From: an uncultured Sphingomonas sp.
Lineage (GTDB): Bacteria > Pseudomonadota > Alphaproteobacteria > Sphingomonadales > Sphingomonadaceae
Assembly (NCBI RefSeq): GCF_937871615.1
Contig: NZ_CALMPA010000023.1
Span: forward strand, 1 to 64,000
Length of the DNA stretch: 64,000 bases
Direction: 5' to 3'
In this document: piece by piece, positions 17,654 through 25,184 of the stretch
How the letters are laid out: every line of letters starts with the position of its first letter
Position numbering within the stretch: the first letter of the stretch is position 1
The notes under the pieces: model-generated
What the model was told of the DNA's origin: nothing
The model's input: only the letters and a program-made list of their open reading frames with translations
The model's database searches: none
Position numbers and translations under genes: made by a program

Positions 17654-18488
17654 GCGCCGCACCGTAGCAGAATGGAATGGAGCGGTCGGTGAGGCCATGC
17701 ATCGCCGTCGGTCGCGCACCACGTCCCGTCAGCGGCACGAAACCCGTCACGCCGAGGGTGCAGCGCTGCAATGCCCCATCCGGCTGCCTGATGCCGACGA
17801 CAAGCTGTTCCTGGAAGGTGCCCGGACCTATCGGCATCACGATACGCCCGCCAACCTTGAGTTGCGCGATCAGGGGCGCAGGGATTTCAGAAGCGCCGGC
17901 GGCGACCACAATGCCGTCGAAAGGGCCGCGATCGGACGCACCTGCGAAGCCGTCGCCGGCGATCACCGTCACGTTGCGATAGCCCATCGCCGCGAGCCGC
18001 ACGCGCGCCTGATCGGCCAGCGGCTTCACGATCTCGATCGACGTGACGCTCTTTGCGAGCGGCGAGAGCACCGCCGCCTGATAGCCCGAGCCGGTGCCGA
18101 CATCGAGCACGTTCGCGCTCCTATCCGTCGGCAGGTCGAGCGCCGCGGTCATCAGCGCGACGATATAGGGATCGGAGATCGTCTGGTCGTAGCCGATATC
18201 CTGTGGCGCATCGACATAGGCCAATGCTCGGCCTTTCGCCTGGACGAAATCCTCTCGTGGCAATTGTCCGATCACGGCGAGTGCGCGATCCAGAGCCTGC
18301 GTCAGCGCCGACGGCGCGGACCGTCCGACCGACGCCCGGATGCGCTTCACCATCCGCGCGCGTTGCTTCGTCGGGGGCAGGTTCAGGGCGGCATACGCCG
18401 GAGGGAAGACCGTCGCGCCACTCGAGACCGGCCGCGGCATACAGCCGCATAGCAGCAGCATCGCAAATGGGATCGAGACGCGTCTCAT
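17646..18488 (-). CDS. PCMT-family methyltransferase with a lipoprotein signal
   Basis: 280 residues of the protein-L-isoaspartate O-methyltransferase (PCMT) family. The SAM-binding motif I is VLDVGTGSGYQAAVLS, and the PYIVALMT and QLVVGIR segments also fit. Unusually, the N-terminus is a lipoprotein signal with lipobox LLLCGC, which would place the enzyme in the periplasm, where SAM is not normally available. ATG 18488 overlaps the kinase stop as ATGA, making it the last gene of a PepSY-RR-HK-PCMT operon. Either it is periplasmic and repairs envelope proteins, or the signal is misread and a downstream start is used. Confidence 0.82.
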   Translation of the reverse strand: MRRVSIPFAMLLLCGCMPRPVSSGATVFPPAYAALNLPPTKQRARMVKRIRASVGRSAPSALTQALDRALAVIGQLPREDFVQAKGRALAYVDAPQDIGYDQTISDPYIVALMTAALDLPTDRSANVLDVGTGSGYQAAVLSPLAKSVTSIEIVKPLADQARVRLAAMGYRNVTVIAGDGFAGASDRGPFDGIVVAAGASEIPAPLIAQLKVGGRIVMPIGPGTFQEQLVVGIRQPDGALQRCTLGVTGFVPLTGRGARPTAMHGLTDRSIPFCYGAALT

Positions 18489-19831
18489 CGGGCCAGCGGG
18501 AGGCGAAGCACCACCTCAAGCCCCGGCCGCGCGTCGCCGATCGAAAGCGAGCCGCCATGCGCGCGCGCGATCGTTTCCACGAGGTTGAGGCCGAGGCCGT
18601 GGCCGGCTGCCGAGCGTGCGCGATCCAGCCGCACGAACCGCTCGGTGATGCGTCCGCGATCTTCCGCGGGGACGCCCGGCCCGTCGTCGATCACCGCGAG
18701 CCGCGCCATGCCCGCTTCTTCGCGCACCATCAATCCGATGCGCGTGCCGGGCGGCGTGTGCGCCTGCGCGTTGTCGAGCAGGTTGATGAGCGCCTGTGCG
18801 ATCAGTTCCCGGTCCCCGGGCACGATCATTCCGGGTGCGATATCGCTGGCAAGGCTGCGCCCGCCGTCGGCGATCGCCGGCGCATAGCTTTCGCATAGGT
18901 CGGCGGCGAGCGCGCTGACGTCGACCGGCACGAAGCCCTGCCGGATCTCGCCGCTGTCGACCTCGACGATCCGCAGGATCGAGGCAAACAGCGTGAGCAG
19001 AGCATCGCCCTGCTCGACGGCCTCCTCGATCGCGCGTCGCTGCGCGACAGAATCCGCTTCGTCGAGCGCCATCTCCAACCGTCCGCGCAAGCGCGCCAGC
19101 GGCGTGCGCAGGTCATGCGCGACGTCGGCCGACACCTGCCGGAGGTTCTCCAGCAGTCGGCCGATCCGCTCCAGCATCAGGTTGACGACGATGCCGAGCT
19201 GGTCGAACTCGTCTCCGCGATCCGAGACGGGAACGCGACGCGAAAGGTCTCCCTCGACGATGGCCTGCGCCGTGCCGCTCACCCGGGCGAGGCGGCGGCG
19301 CAAGTATCCCCCGAGCAGCACTGCGCCGACGGCGCCGATCACCAGAATCAGCGCGAGAGCGCCGGTGAACAGCGAGAGCACCACATGATCGATCCGCTCG
19401 AGGGCCTGTGAATCGATCCCGACAACCAGGATATGATCGCGATCGAGTACCGTGGTGAGCGCGCGCGCGGCATCGGCGCCCTCGACCGGGTCGTTGAAGA
19501 TGACATTCGAATAACCGGGCTGCGGAAGCGGCAGGTCGAAGTCCCCGACGAGGCGATGGCCTTTCGCGTCGAACAGCGCATAGCCGAACGTGACGACGCC
19601 GTCCGGCGCGCGCCGCTGCCGGATCGCGTCGACCAGATCATCATAGCCCTCGTTGCGATGAACCTGGACGAGATAGGCCGTCGCCTCGGCCAGCGACACG
19701 TCCTGTTGCGCGCGGAACGCCCGGTCTGCGGCGAAATAGACCATCACCCCGAGCAGCACGACCGCGAGCGCGAACGCCCCCGAATAGACGAAGGCAATGC
19801 GATAGGCGGCGCTGCGCCGCCGGTCAGTCAC
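18485..19831 (-). CDS. Two-component sensor histidine kinase
   Basis: 448 residues. There are two transmembrane helices (about 12-34 and 152-174) around a periplasmic sensor of about 115 residues. A HAMP linker follows, then HisKA with His239 in SADVAHDLRTPLARLRG, then the HATPase domain with N box (NLLDNAQAH), DDGPGVP and GHGLGLNLVE. It should phosphorylate the response regulator encoded just upstream. The GTG start overlaps the RR stop by 8 bases. The sensor shows no recognisable domain. The neighbouring PepSY protein could be a sensor partner or a target. Confidence 0.92.
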   Translation of the reverse strand: MTDRRRSAAYRIAFVYSGAFALAVVLLGVMVYFAADRAFRAQQDVSLAEATAYLVQVHRNEGYDDLVDAIRQRRAPDGVVTFGYALFDAKGHRLVGDFDLPLPQPGYSNVIFNDPVEGADAARALTTVLDRDHILVVGIDSQALERIDHVVLSLFTGALALILVIGAVGAVLLGGYLRRRLARVSGTAQAIVEGDLSRRVPVSDRGDEFDQLGIVVNLMLERIGRLLENLRQVSADVAHDLRTPLARLRGRLEMALDEADSVAQRRAIEEAVEQGDALLTLFASILRIVEVDSGEIRQGFVPVDVSALAADLCESYAPAIADGGRSLASDIAPGMIVPGDRELIAQALINLLDNAQAHTPPGTRIGLMVREEAGMARLAVIDDGPGVPAEDRGRITERFVRLDRARSAAGHGLGLNLVETIARAHGGSLSIGDARPGLEVVLRLPLAR

Positions 19832-20501
19832 CGTCGCGCATCCGGTAGCCGACGCCGCGCAACGTCTCGATCGGGTCGGTGTCGAAGCCCTCGTTGAGCT
19901 TGCTGCGCATCCGGCTCAAATGGCTCTCGACAATGTTGGTCTGCGGATCGAAGTGGAATCCCCACACCGTCTCCAGCAGCATCGCCCGCGTGACGACGCG
20001 CCCGGCGTTGCGCATCAACTGCTCGAGGATGCCGAACTCGCGCGGCGGCAACCGGATTTCGCGTCCGCCGCGCCGCACCTCGCGCCGCAGCACGTCGAGC
20101 GTCACGTCGGCGACCTGGAAGCGGGTCTGGACCTCCGACAAAGGCGGACGGCGCAGCAACGCACCGACGCGCGCCGAAAGCTCGGCCAGCGCGAACGGCT
20201 TCACCAGATAATCGTCCGCCCCAGCGCCCAGCCCCGACACGCGGTCGCCGATGCTGCCGAGGGCGGTCAGCATGATGACCGGCAACTTGACCCCGCCCGC
20301 CCGCCAACGCCGAACGATATCGAGTCCGTCCATTTCGGGCAGCATCCGATCGACGATGGCGAGATCGAAACCGTCCTCCCTGCCGGCGCGCAGCGCCTCG
20401 TCGCCGCGACCATAGACTTCCACCGCATGGCCCGCCGCACTCATCCCGCGGACCACCTGCGCTGCGGTTTCCCTATCGTCTTCGGCAAGGAGGATGCGCA
20501 T
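19824..20501 (-). CDS. OmpR-family response regulator
   Basis: 225 residues. The receiver domain has the acidic pair near residue 8, phospho-acceptor Asp51 (FDLAIVDRMLPEMDG) and the YLVKPF lysine. A C-terminal winged helix of the OmpR/PhoB class follows (REFGILEQLMRNAGRVVTR through SHLSRMRSKL). It forms an operon with the kinase, a PepSY protein and a lipoprotein PCMT. Members of this class bind tandem repeats with 10-11 base spacing. The triple GATT repeat at 46341-46373 and the degenerate operator pair before this operon make it a candidate regulator of the window-wide motif. Confidence 0.93.
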   Translation of the reverse strand: MRILLAEDDRETAAQVVRGMSAAGHAVEVYGRGDEALRAGREDGFDLAIVDRMLPEMDGLDIVRRWRAGGVKLPVIMLTALGSIGDRVSGLGAGADDYLVKPFALAELSARVGALLRRPPLSEVQTRFQVADVTLDVLRREVRRGGREIRLPPREFGILEQLMRNAGRVVTRAMLLETVWGFHFDPQTNIVESHLSRMRSKLNEGFDTDPIETLRGVGYRMRDGD

Positions 20502-20512
20502 CGCCGGCCCGT

Positions 20513-20788
20513 TCAGTCCTTGTCGCCGGGACGTTCGAATTTGTCCTCGACGATCCGGCCGGTGTTCGCATCGACCCCGATCTCGTGAATGCGGGCGCCC
20601 TGTTTGATGTCGAACGAATAGCGCCAGCCACCGCCCTCTTTCTCATATTCGCCTTTCGTGACGGTGCCGGGCGCCTTCTTCAGCGCGATCGCCCGCGCCT
20701 GCGCCATGCTCAGCTTCGCGTGGGGCGCCGCTGTCGCACCGGTGGCGGTCACCAGCAACGCGGACGTCAGAAGAACCGTGCGTAACAT
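20513..20788 (-). CDS. Small periplasmic PepSY-domain protein
   Basis: 91 residues: a signal peptide (MLRTVLLTSALLVTATGATA) and a single PepSY domain (LSMAQARAIALKKAPGTVT to the IHEIGVDANTGRIVED segment). AGGAG is well placed before ATG 20788. PepSY domains are thought to modulate proteases or sense peptides or metals at the envelope. As the first gene of the PepSY-RR-HK-PCMT operon, it is probably an accessory sensor for the kinase. This arrangement is common in proteobacteria. Confidence 0.87.
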   Translation of the reverse strand: MLRTVLLTSALLVTATGATAAPHAKLSMAQARAIALKKAPGTVTKGEYEKEGGGWRYSFDIKQGARIHEIGVDANTGRIVEDKFERPGDKD

Positions 20789-20844
20789 CGTGAACTCTCC
20801 TTCAACGACTCCATCATGGAGCCGGGGAAGGTGTAGGCCCCTGC

Positions 20845-20886
20845 ACATTGGGCCAGCGTTGCGGCACGGTTCCATTTTCCCAACCA
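20845..20886. promoter_or_regulatory. Degenerate inverted pair of the recurrent operator before the PepSY-RR-HK operon
   Basis: ACATTGGG (20845-20852) and, on the other strand, TTGGGAAAATGG (20883 down to 20872) face each other as in the stronger pair at 24241-24282. The outer half-sites are poorly kept. The location, 57 bases before the PepSY ATG, would suit autoregulation. Confidence 0.35.
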
Positions 20887-20890
20887 AGGC

Positions 20891-21895
20891 TCAGGAGGGC
20901 TTCACTACCAGCACATGGAAGCTGCCCGGAACGACGCGAGGCCGCGCGCCGGCCGCTGCCGGCGCCAGCTTCGCGGTCGGCAGATAGATCGCGCCCGTCA
21001 AGGGATCGAGCGCGCCGGTACGCGCGCCAACCCCGGTGCGGATCGCCGCCTTGTGCGTGACCTTCTTCGCGTCGGACAGGTCCAGCACATCGAGCACTCC
21101 GTCCTTGCCCGCCGGGATGAACGCAAGCGATCGCGCGGCGTCGAGGATAACGGCATCCGGCCCGTGCCCGATCGCGACAAGCTGGCTCAGCCGGCGCGAT
21201 GCGACATCGGTGACGGCCGCCGTGCCGTTGGCGCAGGCGCTGATCAGGCGTCCATGCACAGCATCGAGCGCAAGCCCGCTCGGCTCCTCGCAACCGGTCA
21301 ATTTGATCGGCGCGCCAGTCACACCCTTGTCGAGGTCCACCACCTCGATCTCGTTCCTGTCCTCATTGTTGATGAACAGGGTGCGCCCCGAGATCGCGGC
21401 GAACTCGAGGCCGGGGACGACCGAGATGGTCCGCACCACGCGATGCGCCTGCGGGTCGATCTCCGATATCGTCCCCGATACGGCATTGACGGAGAGCAGG
21501 TGCCCCGTTGCCGGATCGACCACGGCGGCGTCGGGCTTTTTCCCCACCGCCAGCGTCGCGATCTGCCGATTGGCCTTGGTGTCGAAGAAACGCACCGTCG
21601 CGTCATCGCCGCTCGTCACGGCCAGTTCGCCCGCAGCAAGAGGCACGACCGCATGACCCTTGGCGACCGGACCGAGCGCGGGCAACGGCTTGCCGGATGT
21701 GAGATCAACAACGCTCACCTCATTGCCGTGCGCGACATAGAGCCGGCGCGCCGCGCTATCGACGCTGGCGTAATCCCATGCTCCGTCGCCCGGGACAGCG
21801 ATCGGGTTGCCAGCGTGATATTCCTGCGCCGACACGGCACCCGCGAGACAAAGCGAAAGCGCGGCAAGGCCACGCATGCAGATCGGGAACGACAT
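20891..21895 (-). CDS. Exported YncE-like beta-propeller protein
   Basis: 334 residues with a signal peptide (MSFPICMRGLAALSLCLAGAVSA) and repeated YVTN/NHL-type blades of about 40 residues, such as RRLYVAHGNEVSVVDLTSGK and RSLAFIPAGKDGVLDVLDLS. AAGGAG precedes ATG 21895. Such propellers are periplasmic or surface binding proteins, and some take part in metal or quinone chemistry. No catalytic residue is evident. The gene is monocistronic, on the same strand as the PepSY operon, and has a near-perfect copy of the recurrent operator 64 bases before its start. Confidence 0.8.
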   Translation of the reverse strand: MSFPICMRGLAALSLCLAGAVSAQEYHAGNPIAVPGDGAWDYASVDSAARRLYVAHGNEVSVVDLTSGKPLPALGPVAKGHAVVPLAAGELAVTSGDDATVRFFDTKANRQIATLAVGKKPDAAVVDPATGHLLSVNAVSGTISEIDPQAHRVVRTISVVPGLEFAAISGRTLFINNEDRNEIEVVDLDKGVTGAPIKLTGCEEPSGLALDAVHGRLISACANGTAAVTDVASRRLSQLVAIGHGPDAVILDAARSLAFIPAGKDGVLDVLDLSDAKKVTHKAAIRTGVGARTGALDPLTGAIYLPTAKLAPAAAGARPRVVPGSFHVLVVKPS

Positions 21896-21958
21896 TCGAG
21901 TCTCCTTCGGGGAGAGCATTGAATGCACCGCGCCGGGGCTTGCCAGAGTCTTTTTGCA

Positions 21959-21978
21959 ACATTGGGAAAATACAATGT
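21959..21978. promoter_or_regulatory. Recurrent 20-bp operator, best-conserved palindromic copy
   Basis: ACATTGGGAAAATACAATGT is a perfect ACATTG/CAATGT inverted repeat with an 8-base spacer. It lies in the divergent gap between the beta-propeller gene (64 bases away) and mlaA (104 bases away). TACAAT within it could be a -10 element for rightward transcription, so binding would block polymerase. Confidence 0.65.
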
Positions 21979-22081
21979 TTGTGACGAATCAAAGCTACTG
22001 CGGGGAGCGCGCCACGGCGTCGTCCTCCTTCCAACTGGTCAGGAATTGTCGCTCACGCGGTGACGACAATCCACGATCCGA

Positions 22082-23167
22082 ATGCGGTTGGAGAAATTGC
22101 CCTTGTCGTTTCAGGTCATCCTGTTCGTGGCCCTGCTTCCCTCGCCCATGCAATCCGCGGCAACCATCCCCCCGGATACGGGAATTCGCGATGCCGTTTC
22201 GCTGGATGTCCCCTTTCCGCCGCTCCCGACACCTGATTTCAAGGCGACATCCGTAACTGATACCGCCGATCAAACGTCGGTTTCAGAAATCACCATCCCC
22301 TCCTCCGCTGGCGCCGAAAATCAGCCGGGGATAGCGACGCAGGCGACGCAGCCGGTCCAGGCAGCGCAGGGCGATATCGTGGTCGAGGCGCACCGGCGAA
22401 ACGATGCGGGAGATCCACTGCACGCGCTGAACGAAAAGTCGTTCGAAGCGACACAAGCAGTTGACCGCGCCCTGGTCGCGCCCGTGGCGTTTGCGTACAA
22501 GCGGCACGTCCCGGAGCCGGTACGAGACGGCTTGCGGAATTTCCTCAAGAACCTTCGCGAGCCGATCGTGTTCGTGAACTTCCTCTTGCAGCTCAAGCCG
22601 GGGAAAGCGGCGGAAACGGCGGGCAGGTTCGCACTCAACTCGACGGTCGGCGTTGCCGGTCTCGTCGATATCGCGAAGCGGCGCCCGTTCAATCTGCCCC
22701 GGCGGCCCAACGGGTTCGCCGACACGCTCGGCTATTATGGAGTAAAGCCGGGGCCATTCTTCTTCCTGCCGCTGATCGGGCCGACAACGCTCCGCGATGC
22801 GATTGGAGGCGTCGCCGACCGCGCGCTGCTGCTTGGCGCGATCGGCGCGCCGTTCAACCGGCCAACCTATACGGTTCCGGCAACCGTGTTGGGGACGTTG
22901 GACCGGCGTATCGAGTTTGACGAGGATCTGAAGCGGATTCGCGACGACACCGCGGATCCGTATCTGTCCCGCCGCACCTTCTACCTCTGCAAGCGGCAAG
23001 CCGAAATCGACGCGCTTCACGGGCATCGCAAATCCACCGTGATCACGCGGCTACAAGCCGAGACGCATAACGACACGTCGTCTTCGGCGCGATCGCGCCT
23101 GCAATGCGACAGGTTCCTGACGCACGAAGCCGACGTCTCCGCCGATCGGGCGATCACTCAACGTTGA
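22082..23167 (+). CDS. mlaA: MlaA/VacJ-family outer-membrane lipid-asymmetry protein
   Basis: 361 residues. A hydrophobic signal segment and a Pro/Thr/Ser-rich linker lead to the MlaA domain (about 115-300). Family hallmarks are DPLHALNEKSFEATQAVDRA, NFLKNLREPIVFVNFLLQLK, FALNSTVGVAGLVDIA, DTLGYYGVKPGPFFFLPLIG and PTTLRDAIG. MlaA removes mislocalised phospholipids from the outer leaflet. There is no lipobox Cys, unlike the enterobacterial protein, but the long linker with DIVVEAHRR is a form seen in sphingomonads. The C-terminal 60 residues are polar and specific. The PCMT-like gene follows 16 bases downstream. Confidence 0.9.
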   Translation: MRLEKLPLSFQVILFVALLPSPMQSAATIPPDTGIRDAVSLDVPFPPLPTPDFKATSVTDTADQTSVSEITIPSSAGAENQPGIATQATQPVQAAQGDIVVEAHRRNDAGDPLHALNEKSFEATQAVDRALVAPVAFAYKRHVPEPVRDGLRNFLKNLREPIVFVNFLLQLKPGKAAETAGRFALNSTVGVAGLVDIAKRRPFNLPRRPNGFADTLGYYGVKPGPFFFLPLIGPTTLRDAIGGVADRALLLGAIGAPFNRPTYTVPATVLGTLDRRIEFDEDLKRIRDDTADPYLSRRTFYLCKRQAEIDALHGHRKSTVITRLQAETHNDTSSSARSRLQCDRFLTHEADVSADRAITQR

Positions 23168-23183
23168 AGGATGGAGGTGAGCA

Positions 23184-24110
23184 ATGGAAGAGCATTCCCG
23201 TGGCGCGCAAACTCAGGGTGATAGGGGGCTTCGGGAGGCGATCGAGACCTATCGCCAACTTCGTGACGAGCTTTCACGGGATCATCCCCTGCCCGCCGAC
23301 GCCATGCCGGTCATTGTCGGACCACTGTCCGAGCTTTTCGAGCTGCTTGTCGAACAACCTGCGGGCTTTTTCGCGCGGCGAGAAGCGATGGTCAGGCGCA
23401 TCCGTCAAGCGTGGAGGGAATCTGGTGCGATCCTGGATCCAGAGCGCAGCGAAGCGGTGCTCGACGCGATATCCCGCGTCCCGCGCGAGCTGTTTGTTTC
23501 CGAGGAGGCACGCGAGCTCGCCTATCTTCCGACACCCCTCTCGATCGGCCATGAGCAGACCATCTCCAGTCCGCTCGTGGTGGCGACACTCGCGCTCGCC
23601 GCCGGCTCGAACAAGAACGGATGCGTCCTCGATGTCGGGACGGGGTGCGGCTATCAGGCGGCCGTCCTTTCGCTCCTCTACAACCGGGTGGTGTCGGTCG
23701 AGATCATCCCGGAACTCGCATCTGCGGCGGCGGCACGCCTGCGCCGCCTCGGATACACCAATATCGAGGTTTTTGAGGGCGACGCGGTTACGGCAATTAC
23801 CGATGCGCAGCGCTTCGATGCGGTCGTCATCGCGGCGGGATCGTCGGGTATTCCCCTCACCCTTCTCCAATCCCTGAAGATCGGCGGGCGACTCGTCGCA
23901 CCGGTCGGCCCCGAGACAGGCGATGAGCAACTTGTCTGTATTTCCCGGACGAGCGAGCGCGAATTCGTCCGCGGCTCGCTCGGTCCCGCGCGCTTCGTCA
24001 GCTTGCAGGGGGTGGCAGCGCGCGCGTCCCGCCATGAAAACGGCTCGATGACCAGGCTCCCCTATTGCTTCGGCGCTCCCATCCTCACGACGCAATCCGA
24101 TACCGAGTAA
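23184..24110 (+). CDS. PCMT-family methyltransferase, cytoplasmic form
   Basis: 308 residues. An N-terminal helical extension of about 85 residues precedes the PCMT domain. SAM motif I is VLDVGTGCGYQAAVLS, preceded by LPTPLSIGHEQTISSP, the usual PCMT substrate-side segment. GGAGG lies 7 bases before ATG 23184, and there is no signal peptide, unlike the lipoprotein paralogue at 17.6-18.5 kb. Both share the VLDVGTG(S/C)GYQAAVLS core. It probably repairs isoaspartyl residues or methylates an unknown target. It is co-transcribed with mlaA. Confidence 0.87.
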   Translation: MEEHSRGAQTQGDRGLREAIETYRQLRDELSRDHPLPADAMPVIVGPLSELFELLVEQPAGFFARREAMVRRIRQAWRESGAILDPERSEAVLDAISRVPRELFVSEEARELAYLPTPLSIGHEQTISSPLVVATLALAAGSNKNGCVLDVGTGCGYQAAVLSLLYNRVVSVEIIPELASAAAARLRRLGYTNIEVFEGDAVTAITDAQRFDAVVIAAGSSGIPLTLLQSLKIGGRLVAPVGPETGDEQLVCISRTSEREFVRGSLGPARFVSLQGVAARASRHENGSMTRLPYCFGAPILTTQSDTE

Positions 24111-24240
24111 GGCGTCCTCTTCGCTTCAGGTGCGGCCGCATCTAGGCCATGGGCTTGAGACGCAGCGCGCGCGGTCACTCGCGACGCGCCGAGGCGATCC
24201 AGGCGCGTTCACTGAAGACGATGGATACGCGCATCGGCCA

Positions 24241-24282
24241 ACATTGGGATTAGATTACGTTTCCTATACAATTTCCCAATGC
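24241..24282. promoter_or_regulatory. Two head-to-head copies of the recurrent 20-bp operator
   Basis: ACATTGGGATTAGATTACGT (24241-24260) is followed after two bases by CCTATACAATTTCCCAATGC (24263-24282), an opposite-strand copy reading GCATTGGGAAATTGTATAGG. This is the densest occurrence in the window. It lies in the 351-base gap 24111-24461, which otherwise shows no gene, and could control the gene at 24462. Confidence 0.62.
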
Positions 24283-24461
24283 TTCAAGAGGCGGATTGCG
24301 CCCAGCACATGCGACGATAACGGGAGAAGCGCAGCGATTGAAAATCAATCGCAATAAAGGCGCGGCTTGTTGCATGATCACCTCCTATTACGCCTGCGGT
24401 TGTCGGGCAGGACCCGCCGAATCGGCGAAAGTGAGCGAACATCCGGACCGTGAGAGTAGCC

Positions 24462-25079
24462 ATGCGCGTCCCGCTGGTCGGTAGACTCGGCACGCGCGAG
24501 CGGCCTGCGCTGAGGCTACTCCGCGGCGGCGATCGCGGTGGGACGGCGAGCGCAACGAGCGAAGCGTTCTCACGATTGCGGAAGATCGCGCGCGCCCTTG
24601 GCGCCGACATCCATGACCTGGGCAGCACCTACGCGAGCCAGGGCGAGCTTTGCCTCCTGGGGTTGTTGGCGCTCTATCAGCGGAGCCATCCCGACCTCAC
24701 ATGCACAATCGACGAGCGCCTGCGAAAAGCCATCCAGGATTGCGCGATTTGTCTCAGCGGAGAGGGGCTCGAACTGGGATATAGCGCCGCGATGCGGCTG
24801 ACCTCGGTCGCCAACGAGAAGCTGGTGCGCGACGTGCGCCCGATACCAAGGGAGAAGTTGCGGAGCGCGGTCGAATCACCCGTCGCCATGGCGCCCGCGC
24901 AACTTGGTCCTTCGTTCGTCACCGCGCTTGCGCTTGTCCGGAAGAAGGGACTCGCCACCGCACACGATCTTCAGCGGCTGGGCGTGCCCCGGCAGATCAT
25001 CGGCCAGATGCACCGCAAGGGCCTTCTGCGGTGCCTGCGCACCGGCGTCTATTACACCACCGTCGACATGCGAGGCTGA
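24462..25079 (+). CDS. Unrecognised protein with a C-terminal winged-helix-like segment
   Basis: 205 residues, mostly helical, with no signal peptide. The N-terminal 40 residues are basic. The middle (about 45-120) contains two Cys in DCAICLSGEGLELG. The last 50 residues (FVTALALVRKKGLATAHDLQRLGVPRQIIGQMHRKGLLRCLR, cited in two overlapping pieces: LATAHDLQRLGVPRQIIGQM and MHRKGLLRCLRTGVYYT) resemble the winged helix at the start of AbiEi-type antitoxins. No partner toxin is adjacent. ATG 24462 is chosen over GTG 24450. It might be a regulator. The double operator 180-221 bases upstream suggests control with the rest of the regulon. Confidence 0.5.
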   Translation: MRVPLVGRLGTRERPALRLLRGGDRGGTASATSEAFSRLRKIARALGADIHDLGSTYASQGELCLLGLLALYQRSHPDLTCTIDERLRKAIQDCAICLSGEGLELGYSAAMRLTSVANEKLVRDVRPIPREKLRSAVESPVAMAPAQLGPSFVTALALVRKKGLATAHDLQRLGVPRQIIGQMHRKGLLRCLRTGVYYTTVDMRG

Positions 25080-25134
25080 GTGATCGCCGGCGTCGGATTG
25101 CCTAGTCCTTCAAGAAATGCGCGTAATCGCTTTT

Positions 25135-25160
25135 GAATCGCAATATCATATACGAATCGC
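25135..25160. promoter_or_regulatory. GAATCGC direct repeat flanking an ATATCATAT segment before the 25 kb receptor
   Basis: Two exact GAATCGC copies (25135-25141 and 25154-25160) are 19 bases apart. Between them lies AATATCATATAC, which recalls the ATATGATAT part of the palindrome at 35027. It ends 24 bases before the chosen TTG start, where a repressor would cover the promoter. Confidence 0.3.
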
Positions 25161-25184
25161 GCCGTGCGCGGCTGGAGACTGTCA

